The notes: generated from the letters alone by a model not told the origin. A stretch of 64,000 nt of DNA from Pseudomonas sp. KU43P (GCF_033095865.1 NZ_AP019365.1:5491501-5555500), one strand, 5' to 3'. Numbered from the stretch's first letter, positions 36,833 through 47,160 are shown. Numbers and translations: made by a program.

Positions 36833-38209
36833 TCAGCATTCGATGGCGCTGACCGCCAGGCCACCGCGCGAAGTTTCCTTGTATTTGTCGTGCATGTCGG
36901 CACCGGTGTCACGCATGGTGCGGATCACCTGGTCGAGCGAGATGAAGTGCTCACCGTCGCCACGCAATGCCATCTGCACGGCATTGATGGCCTTGACCGC
37001 AGCAATCGCGTTGCGCTCGATGCAGGGTACCTGCACCAGGCCACCGACCGGGTCGCAGGTCAGCCCCAGGTTATGCTCGAGGGCAATTTCGGCAGCATTT
37101 TCCAACTGCGGCGGCGTCGCCCCAAGCACCTCGGCCAGCCCTGCCGCTGCCATGGCACACGCCGAACCGACTTCACCCTGGCAACCCACTTCGGCACCGG
37201 AAATCGACGCGTTCTTCTTGCACAAGATGCCCACGGCAGCGGCGCCAAGGAAGAAGTCGACCACGCTGGACTCGTCCACCGCATCGCTGAAGCGCATGTA
37301 GTAGTGCAGCACTGCCGGGATGATACCGGCCGCCCCGTTGGTGGGCGCCGTCACCATGCGCCCGCCGGCGGCGTTTTCTTCGTTGACCGCCAGGGCGAAC
37401 AGGTTGACCCACTCCATGGCGCTCATGGTCGAGCCGATCACGTTGGGTTTGCCGATTTCCTGCAGGCTGCGGTGCAGCTTGGCAGCGCGGCGACGTACAT
37501 TCAGCCCACCCGGTAGCGTGCCTTCATATTTCAGGCCGTTGTTGACGCACTCCTGCATGGCTTGCCAGAGCTTGTGCAGGCCGGCGCGAATCTCCTCTTC
37601 GCTACGCCAGACCTTCTCGTTGGCCATCATCAATTGCGACACACTGAGGTCGTTTTGCTTGCACAGGCGCAGCAGCTCGGCAGCGCTGTTGAAATCGTAG
37701 GGCAGCACCGTCTGGTCGGCATCCAGCACGCCACTGGCGGCCTGGGCCGCATCGACCACGAAACCGCCGCCCACCGAATAGTAGGTGTCGCGGTGCAGCT
37801 CGCCCTGCTCGCCTTCGGCAATCAGGGTCATGGCGTTGGGATGGTACGGCAGGTTCTCGTCCAGCAGGCGCATGTCGCGGGCCCAGACGAATTCGATGGG
37901 CAGGCGGCTGTCCAGCAGCAAGGTGTCGGTTTCACGCAGGTCGGCGATGCGCGGCACGATCTGGGTAGGGTCGATGGCGTCCGGCCATTCGCCCATCAGG
38001 CCCATGATGGTGGCGTTGTCGGTGCCGTGGCCGATGCCGGTGGCCGACAGCGAGCCGTACAGCCTTACTTCGATCCGCTTGACCCGCTCCAGCTCGCCGC
38101 GTTCGCGCAGGCCCTGGACGAACAGGGCGCCGGCACGCATGGGGCCGACGGTGTGGGAGCTGGAAGGCCCGACACCGATCTTGAACAGGTCGAACACGCT
38201 GATGGCCAT
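36833..38209 (-). CDS. sdaA: L-serine ammonia-lyase
   Basis: This 458-residue iron-sulfur L-serine dehydratase turns serine into pyruvate and ammonia. The N-terminal GVGPSSSHTVGPMRAG and the cysteines in GSACAMAAAGLAEVLG and CDPVGGLVQVPCIERN, which supply the 4Fe-4S cluster, are present. It is the end of the betaine route: betaine, dimethylglycine, sarcosine, glycine, serine, pyruvate. I chose the ATG at 38209 (MAISVFDLFK), where the family starts; the 82-residue in-frame extension has no support. Confidence 0.94.
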   Translation of the reverse strand: MAISVFDLFKIGVGPSSSHTVGPMRAGALFVQGLRERGELERVKRIEVRLYGSLSATGIGHGTDNATIMGLMGEWPDAIDPTQIVPRIADLRETDTLLLDSRLPIEFVWARDMRLLDENLPYHPNAMTLIAEGEQGELHRDTYYSVGGGFVVDAAQAASGVLDADQTVLPYDFNSAAELLRLCKQNDLSVSQLMMANEKVWRSEEEIRAGLHKLWQAMQECVNNGLKYEGTLPGGLNVRRRAAKLHRSLQEIGKPNVIGSTMSAMEWVNLFALAVNEENAAGGRMVTAPTNGAAGIIPAVLHYYMRFSDAVDESSVVDFFLGAAAVGILCKKNASISGAEVGCQGEVGSACAMAAAGLAEVLGATPPQLENAAEIALEHNLGLTCDPVGGLVQVPCIERNAIAAVKAINAVQMALRGDGEHFISLDQVIRTMRDTGADMHDKYKETSRGGLAVSAIEC

Positions 38210-38650
38210 TGTCGCTTCACCTCTTGCTGGGCTTGTCTCTGCGCGCCATGCGCAGGGCGGGGCAACTGCTAGGCTGAAGCTGCGAGCCGCCACGAATGCA
38301 CGCATCATCGGGGTTTTGCTGCCCTCCTCGCCGTCTGCAACCGACGTACTTTTGTCCAGCAGCGCCGCGCTGTTTTGCCCGCCTGCGCGCCGCTTTCCAG
38401 CGTGCTGGTGACGCAAAAACGCGGCCGTAGGCGGGGAAAAATCCATATGCGACATCGCCCGTACTGGATGCGACCCGTTCCGTACTGGTTACGACCCCAC
38501 CAGTAGGCGTAAGCCCTGCGCTGGAGGATTATCGAAAGCGACTCGTATTGCACGGCCTCGCATCCTGCCCTCTGCAGGCCTGGTCGACCGGACCCTGAGA
38601 AAGCCCGGCGACCCTCGCGAACCCGAAGATAAAATCACAGGAGTCCATCC
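38210..38650. other. sdaA-choX divergent promoter region
   Basis: This 441-bp gap holds the promoters of sdaA and choXWV. The main visible feature is a run of three RCGAC repeats at 21-bp spacing (38449-38498). I see no gene. Confidence 0.65.
38449..38498 (+). promoter_or_regulatory. Candidate GbdR operator with three 21-bp phased repeats
   Basis: GCGACATCG at 38449, GCGACCC at 38470 and ACGACCCC at 38491 are spaced exactly 21 bp. The first two units also share a CGTACTGG word. This is the best developed example of the motif shared with gbcA, gbcB, dgcA and glyA upstream regions. Confidence 0.55.
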
Positions 38651-39598
38651 ATGAAAGGTTCACCCTCGCTGTTGCTGGTTGCGTTGCTATCCGCACCGTT
38701 GCTGGCCCAGGCCGCCGAACCCGAGCAGTGCCAGACGGTACGCTTCTCGGACGTCGGCTGGACCGACATCACCGTGACCACCGCAACCACCAGCGTTGTG
38801 CTCGAAGCACTGGGTTACAAGACCCACACCACCATGATCTCGGTGCCGGTGACCTACAAGTCGCTGGCCACCGGCAAGGACCTGGACGTGTTTCTCGGCA
38901 ACTGGATGCCGACCATGGAGAACGACATCAAGCAGTACCGCGACGCCGGCACTGTCGAGACGGTTCGCGCCAACCTGGAAAACGCCAAGTACACCTTGGC
39001 CGTGCCCCAGGCGCTGTATGACAAGGGGCTGAAGGATTTCAGCGACATTCCCAAGTTCAAGAAGGAACTGGACGGCAAGATCTACGGCATCGAACCCGGC
39101 AACGATGGCAACCGCACCATCCAGAGCATGATCGACAAGAACGCCTTCGGCCTGAAGGACGCTGGCTTCAAGATCGTGCAGTCGAGCGAGGCCGGCATGC
39201 TGTCGCAGGTCGACCGGGCGCAAAAGCGTGACGAAGCCATCGTGTTCCTGGGCTGGGAACCGCACCCGATGAACACCCGCTTCAAAATGGAGTACCTCAC
39301 CGGTGGGGATGAGTTCTTCGGCCCCGACTTCGGCAAGGCCACCGTACTCACCAACACCCGCAAGGGCTACGTGAACGAATGCAGCAACGTCGGCCAGTTG
39401 CTGAAGAACCTGTCGTTCGAGCTCAAGGATGAAAGCACCATGATGGGCTATGTCCTGGACGATAAGATGAAACCCGACGCTGCCGCCAAGAAGTGGCTCA
39501 AAGACAACCCCGGCAAGCTGGACGCCTGGCTGGCGGGTGTCACCACCGTGGATGGCAAACCCGGCCTTGAGGCGGCCAAGGCCAAACTGACGCAATAA
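38651..39598 (+). CDS. choX: Choline/betaine ABC transporter, periplasmic binding protein
   Basis: This 315-residue OpuAC-type protein has a signal peptide (SLLLVALLSAPLLAQAAEP). It shows VGWTDITVTTATTSVVLEA, FLGNWMPTMENDIK and FLGWEPHPMNTRF, which supply the aromatic residues that box a quaternary ammonium. First gene of choXWV (cbcXWV in P. aeruginosa). Choline is the likely ligand from the family, with betaine as alternative. Confidence 0.92.
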   Translation: MKGSPSLLLVALLSAPLLAQAAEPEQCQTVRFSDVGWTDITVTTATTSVVLEALGYKTHTTMISVPVTYKSLATGKDLDVFLGNWMPTMENDIKQYRDAGTVETVRANLENAKYTLAVPQALYDKGLKDFSDIPKFKKELDGKIYGIEPGNDGNRTIQSMIDKNAFGLKDAGFKIVQSSEAGMLSQVDRAQKRDEAIVFLGWEPHPMNTRFKMEYLTGGDEFFGPDFGKATVLTNTRKGYVNECSNVGQLLKNLSFELKDESTMMGYVLDDKMKPDAAAKKWLKDNPGKLDAWLAGVTTVDGKPGLEAAKAKLTQ

Positions 39599-39682
39599 CG
39601 CAAGACGCAATAGCAACACCGCGGGGCGTGGCCGTGCCCGCCCCGGACTGATTTCAATCTTTGCAGGTGGAAGCTCGCTATC

Positions 39683-40528
39683 ATGCTTATCGATCAGAAA
39701 ATACCCCTGGGGCAGTACATCGCCTCATTCGTCGAATGGTTGACCCAGAACGGCGCCAGCTACTTCGACGCTATCGCTCAAGGCCTGGAATTCATGATCC
39801 ATGGCGTCACCAGTGCCTTGACCTGGTTCAACCCGTTCGTACTGATTGCCCTGTTTGCCGCCCTGGCGCACCTGATCCAGCGCAAATGGGCGCTGACCGT
39901 ATTCGTCGCCCTGTCGTTCCTGCTGATCCTCAACCTGGGGTACTGGCAGGAAACCATGGAAACCCTGGCGCAGGTCACCTTCGCCACGGTGGTCTGCGTG
40001 GCCATCGGCGTGCCGCTGGGCATCCTCGCCGCACACAAACCGATGTTCTATACCGCCATGCGCCCGGTGCTTGACCTGATGCAGACGGTGCCGACCTTCG
40101 TCTACCTGATCCCGACCCTGACCCTGTTCGGCCTGGGTGTGGTGCCAGGGCTGATCTCCACGGTGGTGTTCGCCATCGCCGCCCCCATCCGCCTCACTTA
40201 CCTGGGCATCTGCGACGTGCCGCAAGAGCTGTTGGACGCCGGCAAGGCCTTTGGCTGCTCGCGCCGCCAGTTGCTGACGCGCATCGAACTGCCGCATGCC
40301 ATGCCGAGCATCGCCGCCGGCGTCACCCAGTGCATCATGCTGTCGCTATCGATGGTGGTGATCGCCGCCCTGGTCGGCGCCGACGGCCTGGGCAAACCCG
40401 TGGTCAACGCACTGAACACCGCCGATATCTCCTTGGGCTTCGAAGCGGGCCTGGCGATCGTGCTGCTGGCGATCATGCTCGACCGTATCTGCAAGCAACC
40501 GGAACTGCCGGTAAGGGGTGAGGCATGA
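39683..40528 (+). CDS. choW: Choline/betaine ABC transporter, permease
   Basis: This 281-residue inner-membrane permease has about six TM segments and the ABC-coupling EAA-type loop (AGKAFGCSRRQLLTRIELPHAMP, residues ~190-212). It is homologous to ProW/OpuAB. Its end overlaps choV by 4 bp (ATGA). It probably also serves CaiX, whose gene has no permease of its own. Confidence 0.93.
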   Translation: MLIDQKIPLGQYIASFVEWLTQNGASYFDAIAQGLEFMIHGVTSALTWFNPFVLIALFAALAHLIQRKWALTVFVALSFLLILNLGYWQETMETLAQVTFATVVCVAIGVPLGILAAHKPMFYTAMRPVLDLMQTVPTFVYLIPTLTLFGLGVVPGLISTVVFAIAAPIRLTYLGICDVPQELLDAGKAFGCSRRQLLTRIELPHAMPSIAAGVTQCIMLSLSMVVIAALVGADGLGKPVVNALNTADISLGFEAGLAIVLLAIMLDRICKQPELPVRGEA

Positions 40529-41703
40529 GCATCATTCGTTTCGAAGACGTCGACGTCATCTTCTCCAACAAGCCGCGCGAAGCGCTGGCGCTGCTCGACC
40601 AGGGCAAGACCCGCGAGCAGATCCTCAAGCAGACCGGCCTGGTGGTGGGGGTCGAAAAGGCCAACCTGGACATCAACAAGGGCGAGATCTGCGTGCTGAT
40701 GGGCCTGTCCGGTTCGGGCAAGTCGAGCCTGCTGCGCTGCATCAACGGCCTCAACACCGTGAGCCGCGGCAAGCTGTTCGTTGAGCACGAAGGCAAGCAC
40801 ATCGACATCGCCCACTGCACCCCCGCCGAGCTGAAGATGATGCGCACCAAGCGCATCGCCATGGTGTTCCAGAAGTTCGCCCTGATGCCTTGGCTGACCG
40901 TGCGCGAGAACATCAGCTTCGGCCTGGAAATGCAGGGCCGCCCCGAGAAGGAACGGCGCAAGCTGGTCGATGAGAAACTGGAGCTGGTGGGCCTGACCCA
41001 GTGGCGCAACAAGAAGCCGGACGAACTCTCCGGCGGCATGCAGCAGCGCGTGGGCCTGGCCCGGGCGCTGGCCATGGATGCCGACATTCTGCTGATGGAC
41101 GAACCGTTCTCGGCCCTCGACCCGCTGATCCGCCAGGGCCTGCAGGATGAGTTGCTGACCCTGCAGAGCAAGCTGAACAAGACCATCGTGTTCGTCAGCC
41201 ACGACCTCGATGAAGCGCTGAAACTGGGTAGCCGCATCGCCATCATGAAAGACGGCCGGATCATCCAGTACAGCAAGCCTGAAGAGATCGTGCTCAACCC
41301 GGCCGACGAGTATGTACGCACCTTCGTCGCCCATACCAACCCGCTGAACGTGCTGTGTGGCCGCAGCCTGATGCGCACCCTCGACAACTGCAAACGCATC
41401 AACGGCTCGGTGTGCCTGGACCCGGGTATCGACTCGTGGCTCGACCTTGGCGAAGGGGGTTCGCTCAAGCGTGCACGCCAGGGGCAGAACGGGCTGGACC
41501 TGCAGAACTGGGCGCCAGGGGAAGACGTGGAGCTACTCGAACGGCGGCCCACATTGGTGAATGCCGATATCGGCATGCGCGAGGCGCTGCGGATTCGTTA
41601 TCAGACCGGCAACAAGCTGGTGTTGCAGGATAACGACAAGGTAGTGGGGATTTTGGGGGATACCGAGCTTTATCACGCGTTGCTCGGCAAGAACCACGGG
41701 TGA
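40525..41703 (+). CDS. choV: Choline/betaine ABC transporter, ATP-binding subunit
   Basis: This 392-residue ATPase shows Walker A GLSGSGKSSLLRC near residue 60, the signature LSGGMQQRVGLARALA near 170, Walker B ILLMDEPFSALDPL, and the switch His in FVSHDLDEAL. The ~120-residue C-terminal extension fits the regulatory part seen in OpuAA/ProV relatives. Last gene of choXWV. Confidence 0.94.
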   Translation: MSIIRFEDVDVIFSNKPREALALLDQGKTREQILKQTGLVVGVEKANLDINKGEICVLMGLSGSGKSSLLRCINGLNTVSRGKLFVEHEGKHIDIAHCTPAELKMMRTKRIAMVFQKFALMPWLTVRENISFGLEMQGRPEKERRKLVDEKLELVGLTQWRNKKPDELSGGMQQRVGLARALAMDADILLMDEPFSALDPLIRQGLQDELLTLQSKLNKTIVFVSHDLDEALKLGSRIAIMKDGRIIQYSKPEEIVLNPADEYVRTFVAHTNPLNVLCGRSLMRTLDNCKRINGSVCLDPGIDSWLDLGEGGSLKRARQGQNGLDLQNWAPGEDVELLERRPTLVNADIGMREALRIRYQTGNKLVLQDNDKVVGILGDTELYHALLGKNHG

Positions 41704-41710
41704 AGCTATT

Positions 41711-41820
41711 GGGGCCGCTGTGCGGCCCATCGCCGGCAAGCCGGCGCCCACATTGACCTCGGTGTACACGGGCCCCATGTGGGAGCCGGCTTGCCGGCGA
41801 TGGGCTGCAAAGCAGCCCCA
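41711..41820. repeat. REP inverted pair
   Basis: A REP pair with additional GGGGCCGC and GCGGCCC arms, between convergent choV and hisF. Confidence 0.9.
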
Positions 41821-41829
41821 ATCAATCGA

Positions 41830-42600
41830 TCAGCGAACGACGATCCCGCGCGAAGCCATGTAGGCCTTGGCCTCCGGCACCGTATACTCGCCAAAGTGGA
41901 AGATACTCGCCGCCAGCACCGCACTGGCATGCCCTTCCAGAATGCCATCCGCCAGGTGCTGCAGGTTACCCACACCCCCCGAGGCAATCACCGGAATCCC
42001 CAGCGCATCGCTAATCGCCCGGGTAACACCCAGGTCGAAACCGTTCTTCATGCCGTCCTGATCCATGCTGGTCAGCAGGATCTCGCCGGCACCCAGGCCC
42101 TCCATCTTCTTCGCCCACTCCACGGCATCCAGCCCGGTCGGCTTGCGCCCGCCGTGGGTGAAGATCTCCCAGCGCGGTGCTTCACCCGGGCCGGACACCT
42201 TCTTGGCGTCGATGGCGACGACGATGCACTGCGAACCGAAACGGTCCGCCGCCTCACCCACGAACTCCGGGTTGAACACTGCCGCCGTGTTGATCGAAAC
42301 CTTGTCGGCACCGGCATTGAGCAGGTTGCGGATGTCTTGCACGGTGCGCACGCCACCGCCCACGGTCAGCGGGATGAATACCTGGCTGGCCATGCGCTCG
42401 ACGGTATGCAGCGTGGTGTCGCGGCCATCGACGCTGGCGGTGATGTCGAGGAAGGTGATTTCGTCGGCACCCTGCTCGTTGTAGCGACGGGCGATTTCCA
42501 CCGGGTCGCCGGCATCACGGATGTTCTCGAACTTGACGCCCTTGACCACCCGGCCGTTGTCCACGTCCAGGCAAGGGATGATGCGCTTGGCCAGTGCCAT
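41830..42600 (-). CDS. hisF: Imidazole glycerol phosphate synthase cyclase subunit
   Basis: This 256-residue TIM-barrel enzyme joins with HisH to make imidazole glycerol phosphate and AICAR from PRFAR. The catalytic aspartates lie in [16 protein letters not shown] and [13 protein letters not shown], and [14 protein letters not shown] holds the phosphate. It starts 10 bp after hisA. Confidence 0.97.
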   Translation of the reverse strand: MALAKRIIPCLDVDNGRVVKGVKFENIRDAGDPVEIARRYNEQGADEITFLDITASVDGRDTTLHTVERMASQVFIPLTVGGGVRTVQDIRNLLNAGADKVSINTAAVFNPEFVGEAADRFGSQCIVVAIDAKKVSGPGEAPRWEIFTHGGRKPTGLDAVEWAKKMEGLGAGEILLTSMDQDGMKNGFDLGVTRAISDALGIPVIASGGVGNLQHLADGILEGHASAVLAASIFHFGEYTVPEAKAYMASRGIVVR

Positions 42601-42610
42601 GGTTCAGTCC

Positions 42611-43348
42611 TCAGCCTTGGTAGTTGTCGCAGAAGGCCTGGGCCTCGGCGACATCGAGGGTGCCTTCGTAGATGGCACGGCCGGTGATGGCGCCGATGAT
42701 GCCTGGGGCCTTGGCGTCCAGCAGGGCCTTGATGTCACCCAGGTTGTGGATGCCGCCCGAGGCGATCACCGGAATGCGGGTGGCTTCGGCCAGCGCCTTG
42801 GTGAACGGCACGTTGCAGCCTTGCATCATGCCGTCTTTGGCGATGTCGGTGTAGACGATCGCCGAGACGCCATCGGCCTCGAAGCGCTTGGCCAGGTCAA
42901 TGACCTGCACCGAGCTCACTTCAGCCCAGCCGTCGGTGGCGACGAAACCGTCCTTGGCGTCCAGGCCGACAATGACCTTGCCCGGGAATGCCTTGCACGC
43001 CTCGGCGACGAACTCAGGCTGCTTGACCGCCTTGGTGCCGATGATCACGTAGCTGACGCCGGCCTTGACGTAGTGTTCGATGGTTTCCAGCGAACGGATG
43101 CCGCCGCCGATCTGGATCGGCAGGTTCGGGTAGCGCTTGGCGATGGCAGTGACCACTTCACCGTTGACCGGCTGGCCTTCGAAGGCGCCGTTGAGATCGA
43201 CCAGGTGCAGGCGGCGGCAGCCACCCTCGACCCACTTGGCGGCCATGCTCACCGGGTCGTCGGAGAATACCGTGGAGTCTTCCATCCGGCCCTGGCGCAG
43301 GCGCACGCAGGCACCGTCCTTCAGATCGATAGCGGGGATAATCAGCAT
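42611..43348 (-). CDS. hisA: ProFAR isomerase
   Basis: The 245-residue TIM barrel isomerises ProFAR to PRFAR. The half-barrel repeats are visible: [17 protein letters not shown] and IQIGGGIRS, then [15 protein letters not shown] and [11 protein letters not shown]. It is third in the order hisB-hisH-(DUF2164)-hisA-hisF. Confidence 0.97.
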   Translation of the reverse strand: MLIIPAIDLKDGACVRLRQGRMEDSTVFSDDPVSMAAKWVEGGCRRLHLVDLNGAFEGQPVNGEVVTAIAKRYPNLPIQIGGGIRSLETIEHYVKAGVSYVIIGTKAVKQPEFVAEACKAFPGKVIVGLDAKDGFVATDGWAEVSSVQVIDLAKRFEADGVSAIVYTDIAKDGMMQGCNVPFTKALAEATRIPVIASGGIHNLGDIKALLDAKAPGIIGAITGRAIYEGTLDVAEAQAFCDNYQG

Positions 43349-43375
43349 CTTGGGAACCTGTCTATTTGTTGGGTT

Positions 43376-43636
43376 TCAGGGCTTCTCGAGTGCCCACAGG
43401 TCGCTTTCGATGCTCTCGAACCGCTCCTTGAGGTGCAGCTGAACATCGGCAATCGCCCTGTTGTAGTAATGGGGTGCAATCTCTTTGCTGAACACGTCGA
43501 GGACTTCAGCCACTTCGAACGACCCCAGCTGCAACTCGAAACGGTCTTCGAGAAAACGCTTGAGGGTATCGAGCGCCTCGCGCTCCTGTTCGGGGGCCAG
43601 GGTAATGACCGGGGCCTTGGTCTTCGACCTGCTCAT
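43376..43636 (-). CDS. DUF2164 protein inside the his operon
   Basis: This 86-residue protein of unknown function fits DUF2164 (RFLEDRFELQLGSFEVAEVL and APHYYNRAIADVQ). Its ATG is directly adjacent to the hisH stop codon with no spacer, so it is very probably co-translated with hisH. It has no known role in histidine synthesis. Confidence 0.85.
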   Translation of the reverse strand: MSRSKTKAPVITLAPEQEREALDTLKRFLEDRFELQLGSFEVAEVLDVFSKEIAPHYYNRAIADVQLHLKERFESIESDLWALEKP

Positions 43637-44275
43637 TTACCAGCGCCCGTCCCAGGCGACGAAGTTCTGCAGCAACTGCAGGCCATGGGTATGGCTCTTC
43701 TCCGGGTGGAACTGCACGGCAAAGCGCGAACCATCAGCCAGCGCAGCGGCGAAATCGACGCCGTAATGGCCGCGGCCGACCACCTGGCCCGGCTTGCCGG
43801 CATTGATGTAGTAGCTGTGCACGAAGTAGAAGCGCGCGCGGTCCGGGATGTCGTGCCACAACGGGTGGTCGATGGTCTGGCTGACCTCGTTCCAGCCCAT
43901 GTGCGGCACCTTCAGGTGCTCGCCGTCCTCTTCCAGGCCCTTGCCGAAGAAGCGCACCTGGCCGGGGAACAGGCCGATACAGTCGACGCCTTCGTTTTCT
44001 TCGCTGCGGTCGAGCAAAGCTTGCATGCCCACGCAGATACCGAGGAACGGGCGGTCCTGGCTGACTTCACGCACCAGGGTGTCGAAGCCCAGGCGGCGGA
44101 TTTCGGCCATGCAGTCGCGAATCGCGCCGACGCCTGGGAATACCACACGGTCAGCTTCACGAATCACCGCAGCGTCGCTGGTGACCAGCACCTTGCCGGC
44201 GCCGACATGCTCCAGCGCCTTGGCCACCGAGTGAAGGTTGCCCATGCCATAGTCGATTACGGCTACCGTCTGCAT
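43637..44275 (-). CDS. hisH: Imidazole glycerol phosphate synthase glutaminase subunit
   Basis: The 212-residue class I glutamine amidotransferase supplies ammonia to HisF. The catalytic Cys is in [14 protein letters not shown] near residue 84 and the His-Glu pair in [11 protein letters not shown] near 195. The start follows directly on the hisB stop. Confidence 0.97.
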   Translation of the reverse strand: MQTVAVIDYGMGNLHSVAKALEHVGAGKVLVTSDAAVIREADRVVFPGVGAIRDCMAEIRRLGFDTLVREVSQDRPFLGICVGMQALLDRSEENEGVDCIGLFPGQVRFFGKGLEEDGEHLKVPHMGWNEVSQTIDHPLWHDIPDRARFYFVHSYYINAGKPGQVVGRGHYGVDFAAALADGSRFAVQFHPEKSHTHGLQLLQNFVAWDGRW

Positions 44276-44869
44276 TTACAGGCATCCCTTGGTGGATGGC
44301 ATCTGCCCGGCCATGCGCTCGTCCAGGGTGATGGCCATGCGCAGGGCGCGGCCAAAGGCCTTGAACACGGTTTCGATCTGGTGGTGGGTGTTGTGGCCAC
44401 GCAGGTTGTCGATGTGCAGGCTCACCAGGGCGTGGTTGACGAAGCCCTGGAAGAACTCCTGGAACAGGTCGACATCGAAACCACCGACCGTGGCGCGGGT
44501 GTACGGCACATGCATCTGCAGGCCGGGGCGGCCGGAGAAGTCGATGACCACGCGCGACAGCGCTTCGTCCAGCGGCACGTAGGCGTGGCCGTAGCGGAAG
44601 ATGCCTTTCTTGTCGCCGATGGCCTGGGCGAATGCCTGGCCCAGCGTGATACCGACGTCTTCGACGGTATGGTGATCGTCGATATGCAGGTCGCCCTTGC
44701 ATTCGATATCCAGATCGATCAGCCCATGGCGGGCGATCTGGTCGAGCATGTGTTCAAGGAAAGGCACGCCGATATCGAATCGAGCCTTGCCACTGCCATC
44801 GAGGTTGATCGAGCACTTGACCTGGGTTTCCAGGGTATTGCGCTCGACGGAAGCCTTACGTTCGACCAT
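44276..44869 (-). CDS. hisB: Imidazoleglycerol-phosphate dehydratase
   Basis: The 197-residue manganese enzyme dehydrates imidazole glycerol phosphate. Metal-binding [12 protein letters not shown] and [14 protein letters not shown] are present. I chose the ATG at 44869 ([11 protein letters not shown]), which gives the usual Pseudomonas length; an upstream in-frame ATG at 44908 is less likely. Confidence 0.96.
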   Translation of the reverse strand: MVERKASVERNTLETQVKCSINLDGSGKARFDIGVPFLEHMLDQIARHGLIDLDIECKGDLHIDDHHTVEDVGITLGQAFAQAIGDKKGIFRYGHAYVPLDEALSRVVIDFSGRPGLQMHVPYTRATVGGFDVDLFQEFFQGFVNHALVSLHIDNLRGHNTHHQIETVFKAFGRALRMAITLDERMAGQMPSTKGCL

Positions 44870-44959
44870 CACCAGCTCCGCAAAATCATTGGGCGAAAAG
44901 GGCTCCATTATAGGCCCAGATCGCGCCAGCTTGAAACGCGGATGACATATGGCGATGCA

Positions 44960-45053
44960 AGGGCTGCTTTGCAGCCCATCGCGGGCAAGCCAGCTCCCAC
45001 AATCTTGAGCGTTGCAGAGTAGCTGTGGGAGCCGGCTTGCCGGCGATGAAGCC
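44960..45053. repeat. REP inverted pair
   Basis: A REP pair, with GGGCTGC/GCAGCCC arms at one side, between the MFS gene and hisB. Confidence 0.88.
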
Positions 45054-45088
45054 ATCACAGCCAGCCAATCAGCCAGCTGTCATACCCT

Positions 45089-46747
45089 TCAGTGGAACAA
45101 CACCGCCGTCTTCTGCAGGGTAATCCACACCCCCCAAGCCAACGGAATCACTACCACCGCCCAGGCCACCAGTACCAGCGGCAGGCTCCCCGGCGCGGCA
45201 TGCCACTCCAGCGAACGCGCACCGTCGGCACCCTTGTCGTGGCTCAGCGCCCGCTCGGCCGCCAGTTCGGCATCGCTCATGAAGTGCTTGTCCGCCACCG
45301 GCCGCACCAGCATGTTGCAGATGAAACCCAGCACCAGCAGGCCGGCAAGGATGTACAGGGTCATGTCATAAGCCGCTGCCCGCTCCACGCCCGCCGCCAG
45401 CTGATACTCGCGCAGGTAGGTGATCAGCACCGGCCCCAGCACACCCGCCGCCGCCCAGGCAGTCAGCAGGCGACCGTGGATGGCGCCTACCATCTGCGTA
45501 CCGAACAGGTCGGCCAGGTAAGCCGGCACGGTGGCGAAACCGCCGCCGTACATGGACAGGATGATGCAGAAGGCCGCCACGAACAGTGCCACGTTACCCA
45601 AGTGGCCCATGTTAGGCACCAGGCTGTAAAGGCCGACACCCAGGGCGAAGAAGGCGAAGTAGGTGTTCTTGCGGCCGATGTAGTCCGAGAACGAGGCCCA
45701 GAAGAAGCGCCCGCCAATGTTGAACAGGCTCAGCAGGCCGGTGAAGCCCGCAGCGATCGCGGCAATCTGTGCCAGTTGCGCGGCGTTCAGCTCGCTGAAG
45801 GTCAGCTCGTTGCCCAGCAGCTTGCCGGCGAACACTTCCTGCAACAGCGGCGAGGCCATGCCCAGAATACCGATACCCGCCGACACGTTGAGGCACAAAA
45901 CCAGCCAGATAAGCGCAAATTGCGGGGTTTTCCATGCAACACTCACGTGCACATGGCGATCGGTGACCATCGCGTTGGCCTTCTTCACCGGCGCAGTCCA
46001 GCCCTCGGGCTTCCAGCCGGTAGGCGGCACACGGTACGCCAGGGCACCGGCGGTCATGAACACGAAGTAGATCGCGGCCATGGCGACGAAGCTCTGCCAT
46101 ACCCCGACTTCATGCTCGTTGCCGAAGTGGCCCATCAGCGCGGTCGCCAAGGGCGCTCCCACCATGGCGCCCCCCCCGAAGCCCATGATCGCCATGCCGG
46201 TGGCCATGCCGCGTTTGTCCGGGAACCACTTGATCAAGGTCGAAACCGGGGAGATGTAGCCCAGGCCCAAGCCGATACCCCCGATGACACCGGACCCCAG
46301 CCACATCAGCCACAGCTGGTGGGTTTTCACGCCGATCGCTGAAATCAGCATGCCGCCACACCAGCACAGCGCCGACACCAGGCCGGCCTTGCGCGGGCCG
46401 GCGTGTTCCAGCCAGCCGCCGAGCACGGCGGCCGAGCAGCCGAGGAAGACGAAGAACAGGGTGTAGATCCAGCTCAGCATCGAGATTGGCCAATCGCACT
46501 CGGCACTGAACAGGCGGGCGATGAAGCCCATGTCCGCCGAGCAGGCAACCGGCGCGGTGATGCCGATGGCCTGGGACAACGGCAGCCAGAACACCGAGAA
46601 GCCGTAGGCCATGCCGATGCACAGGTGAATGGCCAGGGCTGCCGGTGGTACCAGCCAGCGGTTGAAGCCCGGGCGGGCGATGATGCGCTCCTTCGACAAG
46701 AAGCCCGGCGCGCTGGCGGCGGCTCCTGCCGTGATACTGCTGTTCAT
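45089..46747 (-). CDS. MFS transporter of the oxalate/formate antiporter (OFA) family
   Basis: This 552-residue inner-membrane transporter has about 12 TM segments. IHLCIGMAYGFSVFWLPLSQ opens the first, and GLGLGYISPVSTLIKWFPDK and the GRRFFWASFSDYIGRKNTY-type loop between TM6-TM8 are typical of OFA members. These move small carboxylates such as oxalate, formate or pyruvate. The ~90-residue C-terminal extension is longer than usual. I chose the ATG at 46747 because TM1 follows at the expected distance. The substrate is unknown. Confidence 0.86.
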   Translation of the reverse strand: MNSSITAGAAASAPGFLSKERIIARPGFNRWLVPPAALAIHLCIGMAYGFSVFWLPLSQAIGITAPVACSADMGFIARLFSAECDWPISMLSWIYTLFFVFLGCSAAVLGGWLEHAGPRKAGLVSALCWCGGMLISAIGVKTHQLWLMWLGSGVIGGIGLGLGYISPVSTLIKWFPDKRGMATGMAIMGFGGGAMVGAPLATALMGHFGNEHEVGVWQSFVAMAAIYFVFMTAGALAYRVPPTGWKPEGWTAPVKKANAMVTDRHVHVSVAWKTPQFALIWLVLCLNVSAGIGILGMASPLLQEVFAGKLLGNELTFSELNAAQLAQIAAIAAGFTGLLSLFNIGGRFFWASFSDYIGRKNTYFAFFALGVGLYSLVPNMGHLGNVALFVAAFCIILSMYGGGFATVPAYLADLFGTQMVGAIHGRLLTAWAAAGVLGPVLITYLREYQLAAGVERAAAYDMTLYILAGLLVLGFICNMLVRPVADKHFMSDAELAAERALSHDKGADGARSLEWHAAPGSLPLVLVAWAVVVIPLAWGVWITLQKTAVLFH

Positions 46748-47160
46748 GGATTCGATCCTTTTGTAGGTAGACGATGCCCGCGGATTGAATGCCCGGCTCT
46801 TCTGGCTGCACACAAGGCGAAACACGGCCGTTAGCGGCAACGCCCGCGACAATCGGTCGCGACGCACCACGCAAGCGGCGCAAGGTTAGCAGCATCAAGT
46901 GCCATGAAAGCAATCTGATATCGTTATTTTTTGCACAGCTGAAACGGTATTTCTGCCGACACCTGCAGGAACGGGTTTGCCCGCGCAGAGAACGGCACTG
47001 TCACACCGACGGAACTGACACCTTTCAAGCTGTCGAAAGCCGCACTACCTCATTCATTAGTAGGAAATGCCCTGTATCTCTAGTCGGATACGCAGGGCCT
47101 ACCCCGGCGGCGCTATACTCAACCGCTTGAAATTCAAAAACGGACTACAAGGACTCGCCC
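46748..47160. other. MFS-asmA divergent intergenic region
   Basis: A 413-bp gap with the promoters of both genes. Seen: a lone REP-like half (ACGGGTTTGCCCGCGCAG near 46974), and a stem CCCTGTATC (47070) with GATA-CG-CAGGG (47087-47097), extended by GTAGG/CCTAC, about 60 bp before the asmA start. No gene is supported. Confidence 0.55.
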
